Of a stretch of DNA of 64,000 bases, positions 56,678 through 64,000 are shown piece after piece. A program made the translations under genes and the position numbers. The stretch lies in assembly GCA_004554585.1 (NCBI GenBank), contig SFLH01000001.1, positions 62,001 to 126,000 on the forward strand, read 5' to 3'. Position 1 is the stretch's first letter; every line of letters begins with the position of its first letter. The notes under the pieces were generated by a model, which had not been told where the DNA came from, did not search any database, and saw only the letters and a list, made by a program, of their open reading frames with translations. The stretch is from Clostridiales bacterium (GTDB lineage Bacteria; Bacillota; Clostridia; Oscillospirales; Oscillospiraceae).

Positions 56678-59629
56678 ATGGCTTTGCGCATCGGCATCGA
56701 CATCGGCTCCACCACCGTCAAGGTGGTGGTGTTGGATGAACAAAATAAACTGCTCTTCCGCTCCTACGAGCGGCACTATTCCAAAACCCGGGAGCGCACC
56801 TGCGAGACCCTGCGGGGTCTGCGGGGGCTGCTGGGAGGCCAAGAGGTCCAGCTGCTCATCACTGGCTCGGCAGGGCTTGGAGTGGCCAAGGCCGCCGGCC
56901 TGGACTTTGTCCAGGAGGTCTACGCCACCGCCGCCGCCGTGCGGGAATTCATCCCCAACACCGATGCGGTCATCGAGCTGGGGGGCGAGGACGCCAAGAT
57001 CATCTTCTTTGGCAACACACTGGAGGAACGGATGAACGGCTCCTGTGCCGGCGGCACCGGGGCCTTCATCGACCAGATGGCCACCCTGCTCAACGTAACT
57101 GTGGACGAGCTGGATGAACTCTCCCTCCACCACGAGAAGATCTACCCCATCGCCTCCCGCTGCGGGGTGTTCGCCAAGAGCGACATCCAGCCCATCCTCA
57201 ACCAGGGCGGGCGGAAGGAGGATGTGGCCGCCTCCATCTTCCAGGCAGTGGTGGACCAAACCGTAGCCGGCCTGACCCAGGGCCGGGAGCTCACGGGCAC
57301 CATTGTCTTTCTGGGTGGTCCCCTCCACTTCCTGGCCGGCCTGCGCCAGCGGTTCGTGGAGACCCTGAAGCTGGACGAGGACCACGCCATCTTCCCCCAG
57401 GACGGAGACTGCTTCGCCGCCATCGGCGCCGCTTTGTGCACCGAGGACAACCAGCCAAAGCCCTTTGAAGAACTGTTGGACTTGCTGGAGCACGCGGCCA
57501 CCGTCTCCTCGCCGGTGGACACCATGGACCCCCTGTTCACCTCTCAGGCCGAGTATGAGGCCTTCTCCCGCCGGCACCGGTCCATGACTGTGCCCATGGT
57601 GGACCTGGAGGACTACGCCGGCCCGGCCTATCTGGGCATCGACGCTGGGTCCACCACCACCAAAATGGTCCTCATTGACCCGGAGGGCAACATCCTCTAC
57701 TCTTATTACCACTCCAACCAAGGCAACCCCGTCAGCATCGTTCTGCCCCAGCTGCGCCGGCTCTATGCCCTGTGCGGCGACCGGGTGACCATCCAGGGCG
57801 CCGCTGTCACCGGCTACGGCGAAGACCTGATCAAAAACGCCTTCTCCTGTGACTTGGGCCTGGTGGAGACCGTGGCCCACCTCAACGCCGCCCGCCACTT
57901 CAACCCCGGGGTGGACTTCATCATCGACATCGGCGGCCAGGACATGAAGTGCTTCAAGATTCGGGGGGGCGCGGTGGACTCCATCCTCCTCAACGAGGCC
58001 TGCTCCTCCGGCTGCGGCTCTTTCATCGAGACCTTCGCCAAGGCCCTGGGCTACACCATCTCCGAGTTCTCCCGCATGGGCCTGTTCGCCAAGCACCCGG
58101 TGAACCTGGGCTCCCGGTGCACCGTGTTCATGAACTCCTCGGTCAAGCAGGCCCAGAAGGACGGGGCATCGGTGGAGGACATCTCCGCGGGCCTGTCCAT
58201 CTCCGTGGTGAAAAACGCCATCTACAAGGTCATCCGGGCCGCCAGCGCCGACGACCTGGGCAAGCACATCGTGGTCCAGGGGGGCACCTTCCTCAACGAC
58301 GCGGTGCTGCGCTCCTTCGAGCTGGAGATCGGCCGGGAGGTCACCCGACCCACCATCGCCGGCATGATGGGGGCCTACGGCGCCGCCCTGGCCGCCAAAG
58401 AGGCCCGGCTGGAGCGCTCTACCCTGCTCTCCGCCAAGGACCTGGAGACCTTCACCCATGAGGCCAAGCCCGCCACCTGCAAGCTGTGCACCAACCACTG
58501 CTCCCTGACCATCAACCGCTTCGACGGGGGCCGGAAGTTCATCTCCGGCAACCGCTGCTCCCGCCCCCTGGGCCGGGAAAAGGCAGATGTCCCCGACCTG
58601 ATGAAGTTCAAATACGAGTACCTGCGCTCCCTCCAGGGCAAGGGCCAGGGGGACGGCTCCCGGGGCAAGATCGGCATCCCCTTCGGGCTGAACATGTACG
58701 AGAACCTCCCCTTCTGGTATACCCTATTCACGGCGCTGAACTTTGAGGTGGTCCTCTCCCCCGAGTCCACCCGGAGCCTGTACATCAAGGGCCAGCAGAC
58801 CATCCCCTCGGACACCGTCTGCTACCCGGCCAAGCTCCTCCACGGCCATATCATGGCCCTGCTGGAGGAGGGCATTGACACCATCTTCTACCCCTGCATG
58901 TCCTACAACTTCGACGAGCACCTGGCCGACAACCACTACAACTGTCCCGTGGTGGCCTACTACCCCGACCTGCTGGGGGTGAACATCCCCGCCCTAAAGA
59001 AGATCCACTACATCCACCCCAACCTGGGGCTGCACCGGCCCAAGGATTTTGAGAAGAAGGGAGCCCAGCTCCTGCTGCAGGAGTTCGGGGTGCCCAAGCG
59101 GGAGGCGGTCAGCGCCATCCGCAAGGCCTACGCCGCCTACGAAGACTTCCGCCAGCTGGTGCGCAGGAAGGGAGAGGAGTACATCGCCTATGCCCGGGCC
59201 AACGGCCGGAAGATTCTAGTGGTGGCCGGCCGGCCCTACCATATGGACCCGGAGATCAACCACGGCATCAACGACCTGATCACCTCCTTCGGCTTTGTCC
59301 TGGTCACCGAGGACGCCGTCTTCCAGCACATGGACAAACAGCCCCGGCACGTGCTCAACCAGTGGACCTACCACGCCCGGATGTACAACGCCGCCCGCTA
59401 CGTGTGCACCCAGCGGGACATGGCCTTCATCCAGCTGGTCTCCTTCGGCTGCGGGGTGGACGCCATCACCACTGACGAGCTGCGCTCCATCCTGGAGGGC
59501 GCCGGGGAGCTGTACACCCAGCTGAAGATCGATGACATCTCCAACCTGGGTGCTGTGCGCATCCGCATCCGCTCCCTCATCGCCGCCCTGGAAGCCCGGG
59601 ACAACCAAGACGAGAAAGGAGGCCAGTAA
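56678..59629 (+). CDS. Acyl-CoA dehydratase activase-related protein (two BcrAD/BadFG domains + DUF2229)
   Basis: The 983-residue protein has two ASKHA ATPase domains of the 2-hydroxyacyl-CoA dehydratase activator family. The first starts RIGIDIGSTTVKVVVLD with NGSCAGGTGAFID, and the second has YLGIDAGSTTTKMVLID with NEACSSGCGSFIE. These Cys can hold a shared [4Fe-4S] cluster. The C-terminal third (from about 605) is DUF2229-like with a Cys pattern CKLCTNHC and GNRCSRP. Such proteins use ATP to drive low-potential electron transfer. The start at 56678 has a GAGGTG site, and an ATG 18 bases earlier is an alternative. The next gene supplies the dehydratase-like part. Confidence 0.88.
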   Translation: MALRIGIDIGSTTVKVVVLDEQNKLLFRSYERHYSKTRERTCETLRGLRGLLGGQEVQLLITGSAGLGVAKAAGLDFVQEVYATAAAVREFIPNTDAVIELGGEDAKIIFFGNTLEERMNGSCAGGTGAFIDQMATLLNVTVDELDELSLHHEKIYPIASRCGVFAKSDIQPILNQGGRKEDVAASIFQAVVDQTVAGLTQGRELTGTIVFLGGPLHFLAGLRQRFVETLKLDEDHAIFPQDGDCFAAIGAALCTEDNQPKPFEELLDLLEHAATVSSPVDTMDPLFTSQAEYEAFSRRHRSMTVPMVDLEDYAGPAYLGIDAGSTTTKMVLIDPEGNILYSYYHSNQGNPVSIVLPQLRRLYALCGDRVTIQGAAVTGYGEDLIKNAFSCDLGLVETVAHLNAARHFNPGVDFIIDIGGQDMKCFKIRGGAVDSILLNEACSSGCGSFIETFAKALGYTISEFSRMGLFAKHPVNLGSRCTVFMNSSVKQAQKDGASVEDISAGLSISVVKNAIYKVIRAASADDLGKHIVVQGGTFLNDAVLRSFELEIGREVTRPTIAGMMGAYGAALAAKEARLERSTLLSAKDLETFTHEAKPATCKLCTNHCSLTINRFDGGRKFISGNRCSRPLGREKADVPDLMKFKYEYLRSLQGKGQGDGSRGKIGIPFGLNMYENLPFWYTLFTALNFEVVLSPESTRSLYIKGQQTIPSDTVCYPAKLLHGHIMALLEEGIDTIFYPCMSYNFDEHLADNHYNCPVVAYYPDLLGVNIPALKKIHYIHPNLGLHRPKDFEKKGAQLLLQEFGVPKREAVSAIRKAYAAYEDFRQLVRRKGEEYIAYARANGRKILVVAGRPYHMDPEINHGINDLITSFGFVLVTEDAVFQHMDKQPRHVLNQWTYHARMYNAARYVCTQRDMAFIQLVSFGCGVDAITTDELRSILEGAGELYTQLKIDDISNLGAVRIRIRSLIAALEARDNQDEKGGQ

Positions 59630-59632
59630 GCC

Positions 59633-60937
59633 ATGGCAAAACTGGAATACGACGCCACCGGCCGTCTCCTCTTTACCCAGGAGATGCGGAAGGAATACAC
59701 CATCCTCATCCCCCAGATGCTCCCAGTCCACTTCGGCTTCTTCGCCAAGCTTCTCGAGCGCACCGGGTACCAGGTGGCCATCCTCAACAACGACGGCCGG
59801 TCCGTGGTGGACAGCGGCCTGAAATATGTCCACAACGACGCCTGCTACCCCGCCCTGCTGGTCATTGGCCAGATGATCGACGCCATTCAGAACGGGGGTT
59901 ATGACCCCCACAAGGTGGCCCTGCTCATCACCCAGACCGGCGGCGGCTGCCGAGCCTCCAACTACATCCACATGCTCCGCAAGGCCCTGGAAAAGGCGGG
60001 GCTGGACTACATCCCCGTCATCTCCTTGTCCTTCGGCATGGAGAAAAACCCCGGCTTCCATTGGTCCCTGGGGCTCATCCGCCGGCTGATCTACGGGATG
60101 ATGTACGGCGACCTGATCATGAATGTAGCCAACCAGGTCCGCCCCTACGAGGTCACCCAAGGGGACACCAACGCCAAGGTGGACTACTGGACCGGAGAGC
60201 TGCTCAACCGCTTTGACAAGGGCGAGGGCATGACCCGCAAGAAGATGCGGGGCATCTTTGACGAGATCTGCGCCGACTTCAAGGCCATCCCCACCGCCGG
60301 AGAGGAAAAGGTCCGGGTGGGGGTCGTAGGCGAGATCTACATCAAGTTCTCCTCCCTGGGCAACAACCAGCTGGAGCAGTTCCTGCTGGAAGAGGGGGCT
60401 GAACCCGTGGTCCCCGGCCTGACAGACTTCCTCATTTTTAAGATTTACAACCGGGTCTCCGACGTGGAGATGTTCGGCGGGAGCCTTGCCAAGGAGGCCC
60501 TGTGCCGCTTCTTCATGGGGTATGTGGAGAAGTGCCAGCTGGACATGATCGCCGCCCTGAACGCCGCCGGCTTCCGGGCCCCCGCCCCCTTCAAGGAGCT
60601 ACATAAGCTGGTGGGCGGCTATCTCAACGACGGCTGCAAGATGGGCGAAGGCTGGCTGCTCACCGCCGAGATGCTGGAGCTCATCCATTCGGGCACCCCC
60701 AACATCGTCTGCGCCCAGCCCTTCGGCTGCCTGCCCAACCACATTGTGGGCAAGGGGATGATCCGGGTGCTGAAGGACGATTATCCCGATTCCAACATCG
60801 TGGCCGTGGACTACGACCCCGGTGCCACCAAAATCAACCAGGAAAACCGCATTAAGCTCATGCTGGCCAACGCCAAGCGCCTGGCCAAAGCGGAGGCCGC
60901 CCATGCCGGCCACCCTGCGGCCGCCGGCCATCCGTAA
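59633..60937 (+). CDS. HgdB-like 2-hydroxyacyl-CoA dehydratase D-component protein
   Basis: The 434-residue protein resembles the HgdB-type subunit family. Cys-containing segments are HNDACYPALLVIG (about 64), TQTGGGCRASNYI (about 101) and CAQPFGCLPNHI (about 358). In many Clostridia this sequence is the C-terminal part of one very large protein fused to the double activase, whereas here it is a separate gene with its own AAAGGAGG site, 3 bases after the upstream stop. The pair probably works as one complex on an unidentified substrate, fed by ferredoxin. Confidence 0.83.
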   Translation: MAKLEYDATGRLLFTQEMRKEYTILIPQMLPVHFGFFAKLLERTGYQVAILNNDGRSVVDSGLKYVHNDACYPALLVIGQMIDAIQNGGYDPHKVALLITQTGGGCRASNYIHMLRKALEKAGLDYIPVISLSFGMEKNPGFHWSLGLIRRLIYGMMYGDLIMNVANQVRPYEVTQGDTNAKVDYWTGELLNRFDKGEGMTRKKMRGIFDEICADFKAIPTAGEEKVRVGVVGEIYIKFSSLGNNQLEQFLLEEGAEPVVPGLTDFLIFKIYNRVSDVEMFGGSLAKEALCRFFMGYVEKCQLDMIAALNAAGFRAPAPFKELHKLVGGYLNDGCKMGEGWLLTAEMLELIHSGTPNIVCAQPFGCLPNHIVGKGMIRVLKDDYPDSNIVAVDYDPGATKINQENRIKLMLANAKRLAKAEAAHAGHPAAAGHP

Positions 60938-60949
60938 CCGTCTTTTTCA

Positions 60950-60996
60950 GAGATGCTCCGGGTTTTGTTCCCCCGGAGCGTCTCTTTTTCTTTTTG
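60950..60996 (+). terminator. Intrinsic terminator of the activase operon
   Basis: AGAGA-GCTCCGGG pairs with CCCGGAGC-TCTCT (with one mismatch) and is followed by TTTTTCTTTTT. Confidence 0.85.
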
Positions 60997-61108
60997 CTTA
61001 GAAAAGAATCCTTTCCTTATTTCCCATCAACTGGAACATTAATCCCCCATGTTTCCCCTTTTTTCTGGAAAACGCAGATTTTTGTTGGGATTTCGTTTGG
61101 AAATCTTG

Positions 61109-61136
61109 TTGATTATTTCCCCAAATGGTTTATAAT
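61109..61136 (+). promoter_or_regulatory. Promoter of the phosphoketolase gene
   Basis: TTGATT (61109-61114) and TATAAT (61131-61136) are 16 bases apart, in an AT-rich stretch. The predicted leader is about 26 nt. Confidence 0.68.
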
Positions 61137-61168
61137 AGAGAACAGATTACGAAAAGGAGGTTTTTTCT

Positions 61169-63607
61169 ATGCCGAGAAAACCGAAGGGACAATCCAAACC
61201 CATCGCAAAAACCGCCGCCCGGATGTCCCGGAGGGCCGCTCTGACCCCGGCCCAGCTGGAGAAGATCGATGCCTACTGGCGCGCATCCAACTATCTGTCC
61301 GCCTGCCAGCTGTACCTTTTGGACAACCCTCTGCTCCAGCAGCCCCTGCGCCCGGAACACATTAAGAAAAAGATCGTCGGCCACTGGGGAACCGTCCCCG
61401 GCCAAAACTTCATCTATACACACCTCAACCGCATCATCAACAAGTACGACCTGAATATGATCTACCTCTCCGGCCCCGGCCACGGCGGCAACGCCCCAGT
61501 GGCCCAGACCTATCTGGAGGGGACCTACAGCGAGGTCTATCCCAACGTCAGCCAGGATCTGGAAGGCCTGCAGAAACTCTTCAAGCAGTTCTCCTTCCCC
61601 GGCGGCATCCCCAGCCATGTGGCGCCGGAGACCCCCGGCTCTATCAACGAGGGCGGTGAGCTGGGATACTCCCTGGCCCACGCCTTTGGCGCCGTACTGG
61701 ACAACCCCGACCTGATCGCCGCCTGCGTGGTGGGCGACGGCGAGGCCGAGACCGGCCCCCTGGCCACCGCCTGGCAGGCCAACAAGTTCCTCAACCCCAT
61801 CGGCGACGGCGCCGTGCTGCCCATCCTCCACCTCAACGGCTTTAAGATCCACAACCCCACCATCCTCTCCCGCATCCCCCACAGCGAGCTAGAGAGCTTC
61901 TTCCGGGGCTGCGGCTGGGAGCCCCGCTTCGTCGAGGGGGATGACCCCGCCACCATGCACCAGACCATGGCCTCTGCCCTGGACTGGGCCGTGCGGGAGA
62001 TCCAGCGCATCCAGGCCCACGCCCGCACCACCGGCGACGACAGCCGGCCCATCTGGCCCGTAATCGTCCTGCGCACCCCCAAGGGCTGGACCGGCCCCAA
62101 GGAAGTAGACGGGAATACCATCGAGGGCTCCTTCCGGGCCCACCAGGTGCCCATCGACATGTCCCAGCCCGGCCACCTGGCCCTGCTGGAGAAATGGCTG
62201 CGCAGCTATAAGCCCGAGGAGCTATTCACCGACGACGGCAAGCTCCTGCCTGAGCTCCAGGCCCTGGCCCCCAAGGGGGACCGGCGGATGGGTGCCAACC
62301 CCCACGCCAACGGCGGCAAGCTGCTGCGGGACCTGAAACTGCCCGACTTCCGGGAGTACGGCCTGGACGTACCCGCCCCCGGCGCCGTGGAGGCCCAGGA
62401 CATGCTGGTGCTGGGCACCTTTGTGCGGGACGTGATCCGGGAGAACGAGAGCGCCAAGAACTTCCGGGTCTTTGGCCCCGACGAGAGCAAGTCCAACCGC
62501 CTGACCCCCATGTTCGAGGCCACCAACCGGGTATGGAACGCCGAGAGCGCCGAGGGCGATGAGTTCCTGGCTCACAGCGGCCGGGTAATGGACTCTATGC
62601 TCTCCGAGCACATGTGCGAGGGCTGGCTGGAGGGCTATCTGCTCACCGGCCGTCACGGCTTCTTCAACAGCTACGAGGCCTTTATCCGCGTGATCGACTC
62701 CATGGCCGCCCAGCATGCCAAGTGGCTCAAGACCTGCAACGAGCTGCCCTGGCGGCAGGACATCGCCTCCCTGAACTATATCCTCTCCTCCAACGTCTGG
62801 CAGCAGGACCACAACGGCTTCACCCACCAGGACCCCGGCTTCCTGGACCATATGGTCAATAAGAAGGCAGACGTGGTGCGGATCTATCTGCCCCCGGATT
62901 CCAACTGCCTGCTCTCCTGCTTCAACCACTGCATTTCCAGCCGGAACTACGTCAACGTCATGGTCACTTCCAAGCATCCCCGCCCTCAGTGGCTGACCAT
63001 GGAGCAGGCCGTCAAGCACTGCACCCAGGGCATCAGCATCTGGCAGTGGGCCTCCAACGACCAGGGCTGCGAGCCCGACATCGTCCTGGCCTGCTGCGGC
63101 GAGACTCCCACCCTGGAGACCCTGGCCACGGTGACCATTCTGCGTCACTACTTCCCCGACCTGAAGGTGCGGGTGATCAACGTGGTGGACTTGATGCGTC
63201 TGCAGGCCAACACTCAGCATCCCCATGGCCTGTCCGACCAGCAGTATGACATGCTCTTTACCCAGGACAAGCCCATCCTCTTCACCTTCCACGGCTATCC
63301 CTCTCTCATTCACGAGCTGACCTACCGCCGGAAGAACAAGAACCTCCACGTCCGGGGGTATATCGAAGAGGGCACCATCACCACCCCCTTCGACATGCGG
63401 GTGCTCAACAACCTGGACCGCTGGCACCTGACCATGGATGTCATCCATCTGCTGCCCGAAAAGCTGGGCACTCGGGGTGCCTTCCTCATCCAGCAGCTCC
63501 AGGACAAGCTGGTGGAGCACAAGCAGTATATCGCCGAATACGGCCTGGACCTGCCCGAGATCCGCGACTGGCAGTGGAACGACGGCAAGGGCAACTACGC
63601 CGACTGA
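61169..63607 (+). CDS. xfp: Phosphoketolase (xylulose-5-P / fructose-6-P)
   Basis: The 812-residue thiamine diphosphate enzyme splits xylulose-5-phosphate (and often fructose-6-phosphate) with phosphate to acetyl phosphate plus glyceraldehyde-3-phosphate or erythrose-4-phosphate. Features are YLSGPGHGGNAPVAQTYLEG (about 98), SHVAPETPGSINEGGELGYSL (about 150), the ThDP motif VVGDGEAETGPLATAW (about 190), and the C-terminal segments HGLSDQQYD and FHGYPSLIHELTYRR. The length is normal. A basic N-terminus (MPRKPKGQSKPIAK) is slightly extended. An AAAAGGAGG site precedes the ATG. Its acetyl phosphate yields ATP by acetate kinase, not encoded here. Confidence 0.96.
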   Translation: MPRKPKGQSKPIAKTAARMSRRAALTPAQLEKIDAYWRASNYLSACQLYLLDNPLLQQPLRPEHIKKKIVGHWGTVPGQNFIYTHLNRIINKYDLNMIYLSGPGHGGNAPVAQTYLEGTYSEVYPNVSQDLEGLQKLFKQFSFPGGIPSHVAPETPGSINEGGELGYSLAHAFGAVLDNPDLIAACVVGDGEAETGPLATAWQANKFLNPIGDGAVLPILHLNGFKIHNPTILSRIPHSELESFFRGCGWEPRFVEGDDPATMHQTMASALDWAVREIQRIQAHARTTGDDSRPIWPVIVLRTPKGWTGPKEVDGNTIEGSFRAHQVPIDMSQPGHLALLEKWLRSYKPEELFTDDGKLLPELQALAPKGDRRMGANPHANGGKLLRDLKLPDFREYGLDVPAPGAVEAQDMLVLGTFVRDVIRENESAKNFRVFGPDESKSNRLTPMFEATNRVWNAESAEGDEFLAHSGRVMDSMLSEHMCEGWLEGYLLTGRHGFFNSYEAFIRVIDSMAAQHAKWLKTCNELPWRQDIASLNYILSSNVWQQDHNGFTHQDPGFLDHMVNKKADVVRIYLPPDSNCLLSCFNHCISSRNYVNVMVTSKHPRPQWLTMEQAVKHCTQGISIWQWASNDQGCEPDIVLACCGETPTLETLATVTILRHYFPDLKVRVINVVDLMRLQANTQHPHGLSDQQYDMLFTQDKPILFTFHGYPSLIHELTYRRKNKNLHVRGYIEEGTITTPFDMRVLNNLDRWHLTMDVIHLLPEKLGTRGAFLIQQLQDKLVEHKQYIAEYGLDLPEIRDWQWNDGKGNYAD

Positions 63608-63640
63608 TCTGCCCCTAAGATCCTCCCCCCATATTCGCCT

Positions 63641-63677
63641 CGAGCCCGCCGGTGAATTCCGGCGGGCTCGTTTTTTT
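63641..63677 (+). terminator. Intrinsic terminator after xfp
   Basis: CGAGCCCGCCGG pairs with CCGGCGGGCTCG around a 6-base loop and is followed by TTTTTTT. Confidence 0.93.
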
Positions 63678-63767
63678 GAGGGGATTTCCTCAGATAACTT
63701 GTGAGGAAATCTCTGTTTTGCATAATTTCACATTCATATTTTGTACAACATTTCTCCCCAGTCAGTC

Positions 63768-63796
63768 TTGCAATTTTTCTTGCATTGTGCTATTCT
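63768..63796 (+). promoter_or_regulatory. Promoter of the edge RNA
   Basis: TTGCAA (63768-63773) and TATTCT (63791-63796) are 17 bases apart, giving a start near 63803, at the head of a chain of hairpins. Confidence 0.55.
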
Positions 63797-63802
63797 AGTG
63801 TA

Positions 63803-64000
63803 GCGGTGAAAAGGAAAGACATCCTGTTCACACTCCTTTCCTCCGCCGCCCGCAAAGAGAAAACCTCTGCGGGAGAAGGGGCCGTCCCCTTCCTATCCCC
63901 GTCCGCCGGAGATGCAGGGTTTCCCCCAAGGAAACGAACGCGCTCCGTGTCGGGACAGAAAAACGGTACACGGTGCCGGGCGGCATCCCTTCGGCCGGGC
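63803..64000 (+). ncRNA. Candidate structured RNA, cut by the window end
   Basis: At least four helices follow the promoter in order. GTGAA-AGGA pairs with TCCT-TTCAC (63806-63831), CCCGCA with TGCGGG (63849-63873), and GAAGGGG with CCCCTTC (63875-63892). A nested pair has GTCC-CGGAG with CTCCG-GGAC (63901-63956), enclosing GTTTCC/GGAAAC (63919-63935). More GC-rich sequence runs off the edge. No credible ORF is present. It could be a stable RNA or the leader of a gene beyond the window. I cannot place it in a known class. Confidence 0.45.

Noticed and set aside
63912..64000. Short open frame running off the right edge
   Set aside because: The codons give an Arg/Gly-rich peptide without resemblance to a protein, and the same bases form paired RNA arms.
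1..64000. CRISPR arrays, insertion sequences, prophage, tRNA or rRNA genes
   Set aside because: I saw no spaced direct repeats, transposase or integrase motifs, terminal repeats or tRNA-like cloverleaf sequence on reading. A covariance search for tRNA was not possible.

Overview
The window reads as chromosomal core and housekeeping DNA from a high-GC, anaerobic, Gram-positive bacterium of the Clostridia. My best guess is an Oscillospiraceae member of the Flavonifractor/Pseudoflavonifractor type. Support comes from a T-box leader before alaS, strong AGGAGG ribosome binding sites, MtaB, SpoIIIE/FtsK, oxygen-sensitive 2-hydroxyacyl-CoA dehydratase-type activases, a phosphoketolase and a sigma-54 activator circuit. 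The genus is inference. I see no insertion sequences, phage genes, CRISPR arrays, rRNA or tRNA.

Layout. 1-3.4 kb: a small membrane protein, then a minus-strand mtaB-thyA-folA cluster (tRNA modification, dTMP and folate). 3.5-8.4 kb: plus-strand HD nucleotidase, ACT protein, UPF0210 protein and pgi, then two small proteins of unknown role. 8.5-12.3 kb: minus alaS-cupin-HIT under an Ala T-box riboswitch. 12.3-16.3 kb: putrescine aminotransferase facing a MerR regulator across one palindromic operator, then an M23 cell-wall hydrolase and a small Cys/His membrane protein. 16.3-21.7 kb: LUD protein and a five-gene minus operon wecG/tagA-tmk-FTHF cyclo-ligase-mltG-U32. 21.7-27.6 kb: flavoprotein, GNAT, asparaginase, beta-CASP nuclease, VOC protein and a SleB-like hydrolase with a structured leader RNA. 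27.6-33.9 kb: a cell-surface locus (unknown 417-aa protein, ATP-grasp, MurJ-like flippase, polysaccharide deacetylase) followed by a crotonase.

33.9-43.6 kb: a long minus-strand run ABC-F, acidic small protein, prfA, Sua5/TsaC, coaE, M18 peptidase, uppP, ftsK. 43.7-48 kb: MtnA-like protein lacking the usual catalytic Cys, ddl-murF and a 2[4Fe-4S] ferredoxin. 48.1-54.2 kb: a PAS-AAA-HTH sigma-54 activator divergent from an MFS transporter whose upstream DNA carries a textbook -24/-12 promoter, followed by a YtcJ-type amidohydrolase and a cation/H+ antiporter. 54.3-61 kb: a 50-aa ORF coupled to an N-domain-less ClpC-like ATPase, then a double-activase/HgdB-like pair. 61.2-64 kb: phosphoketolase, then a promoter and a chain of RNA hairpins cut by the window edge.

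The most useful unexplained signals are the sigma-54 module, two apparently structured RNAs of unidentified class (about 27.27-27.36 kb and from 63.80 kb to the edge), the shared MerR operator, the 417-aa surface-locus protein, and the MtnA relative with a substituted active site.
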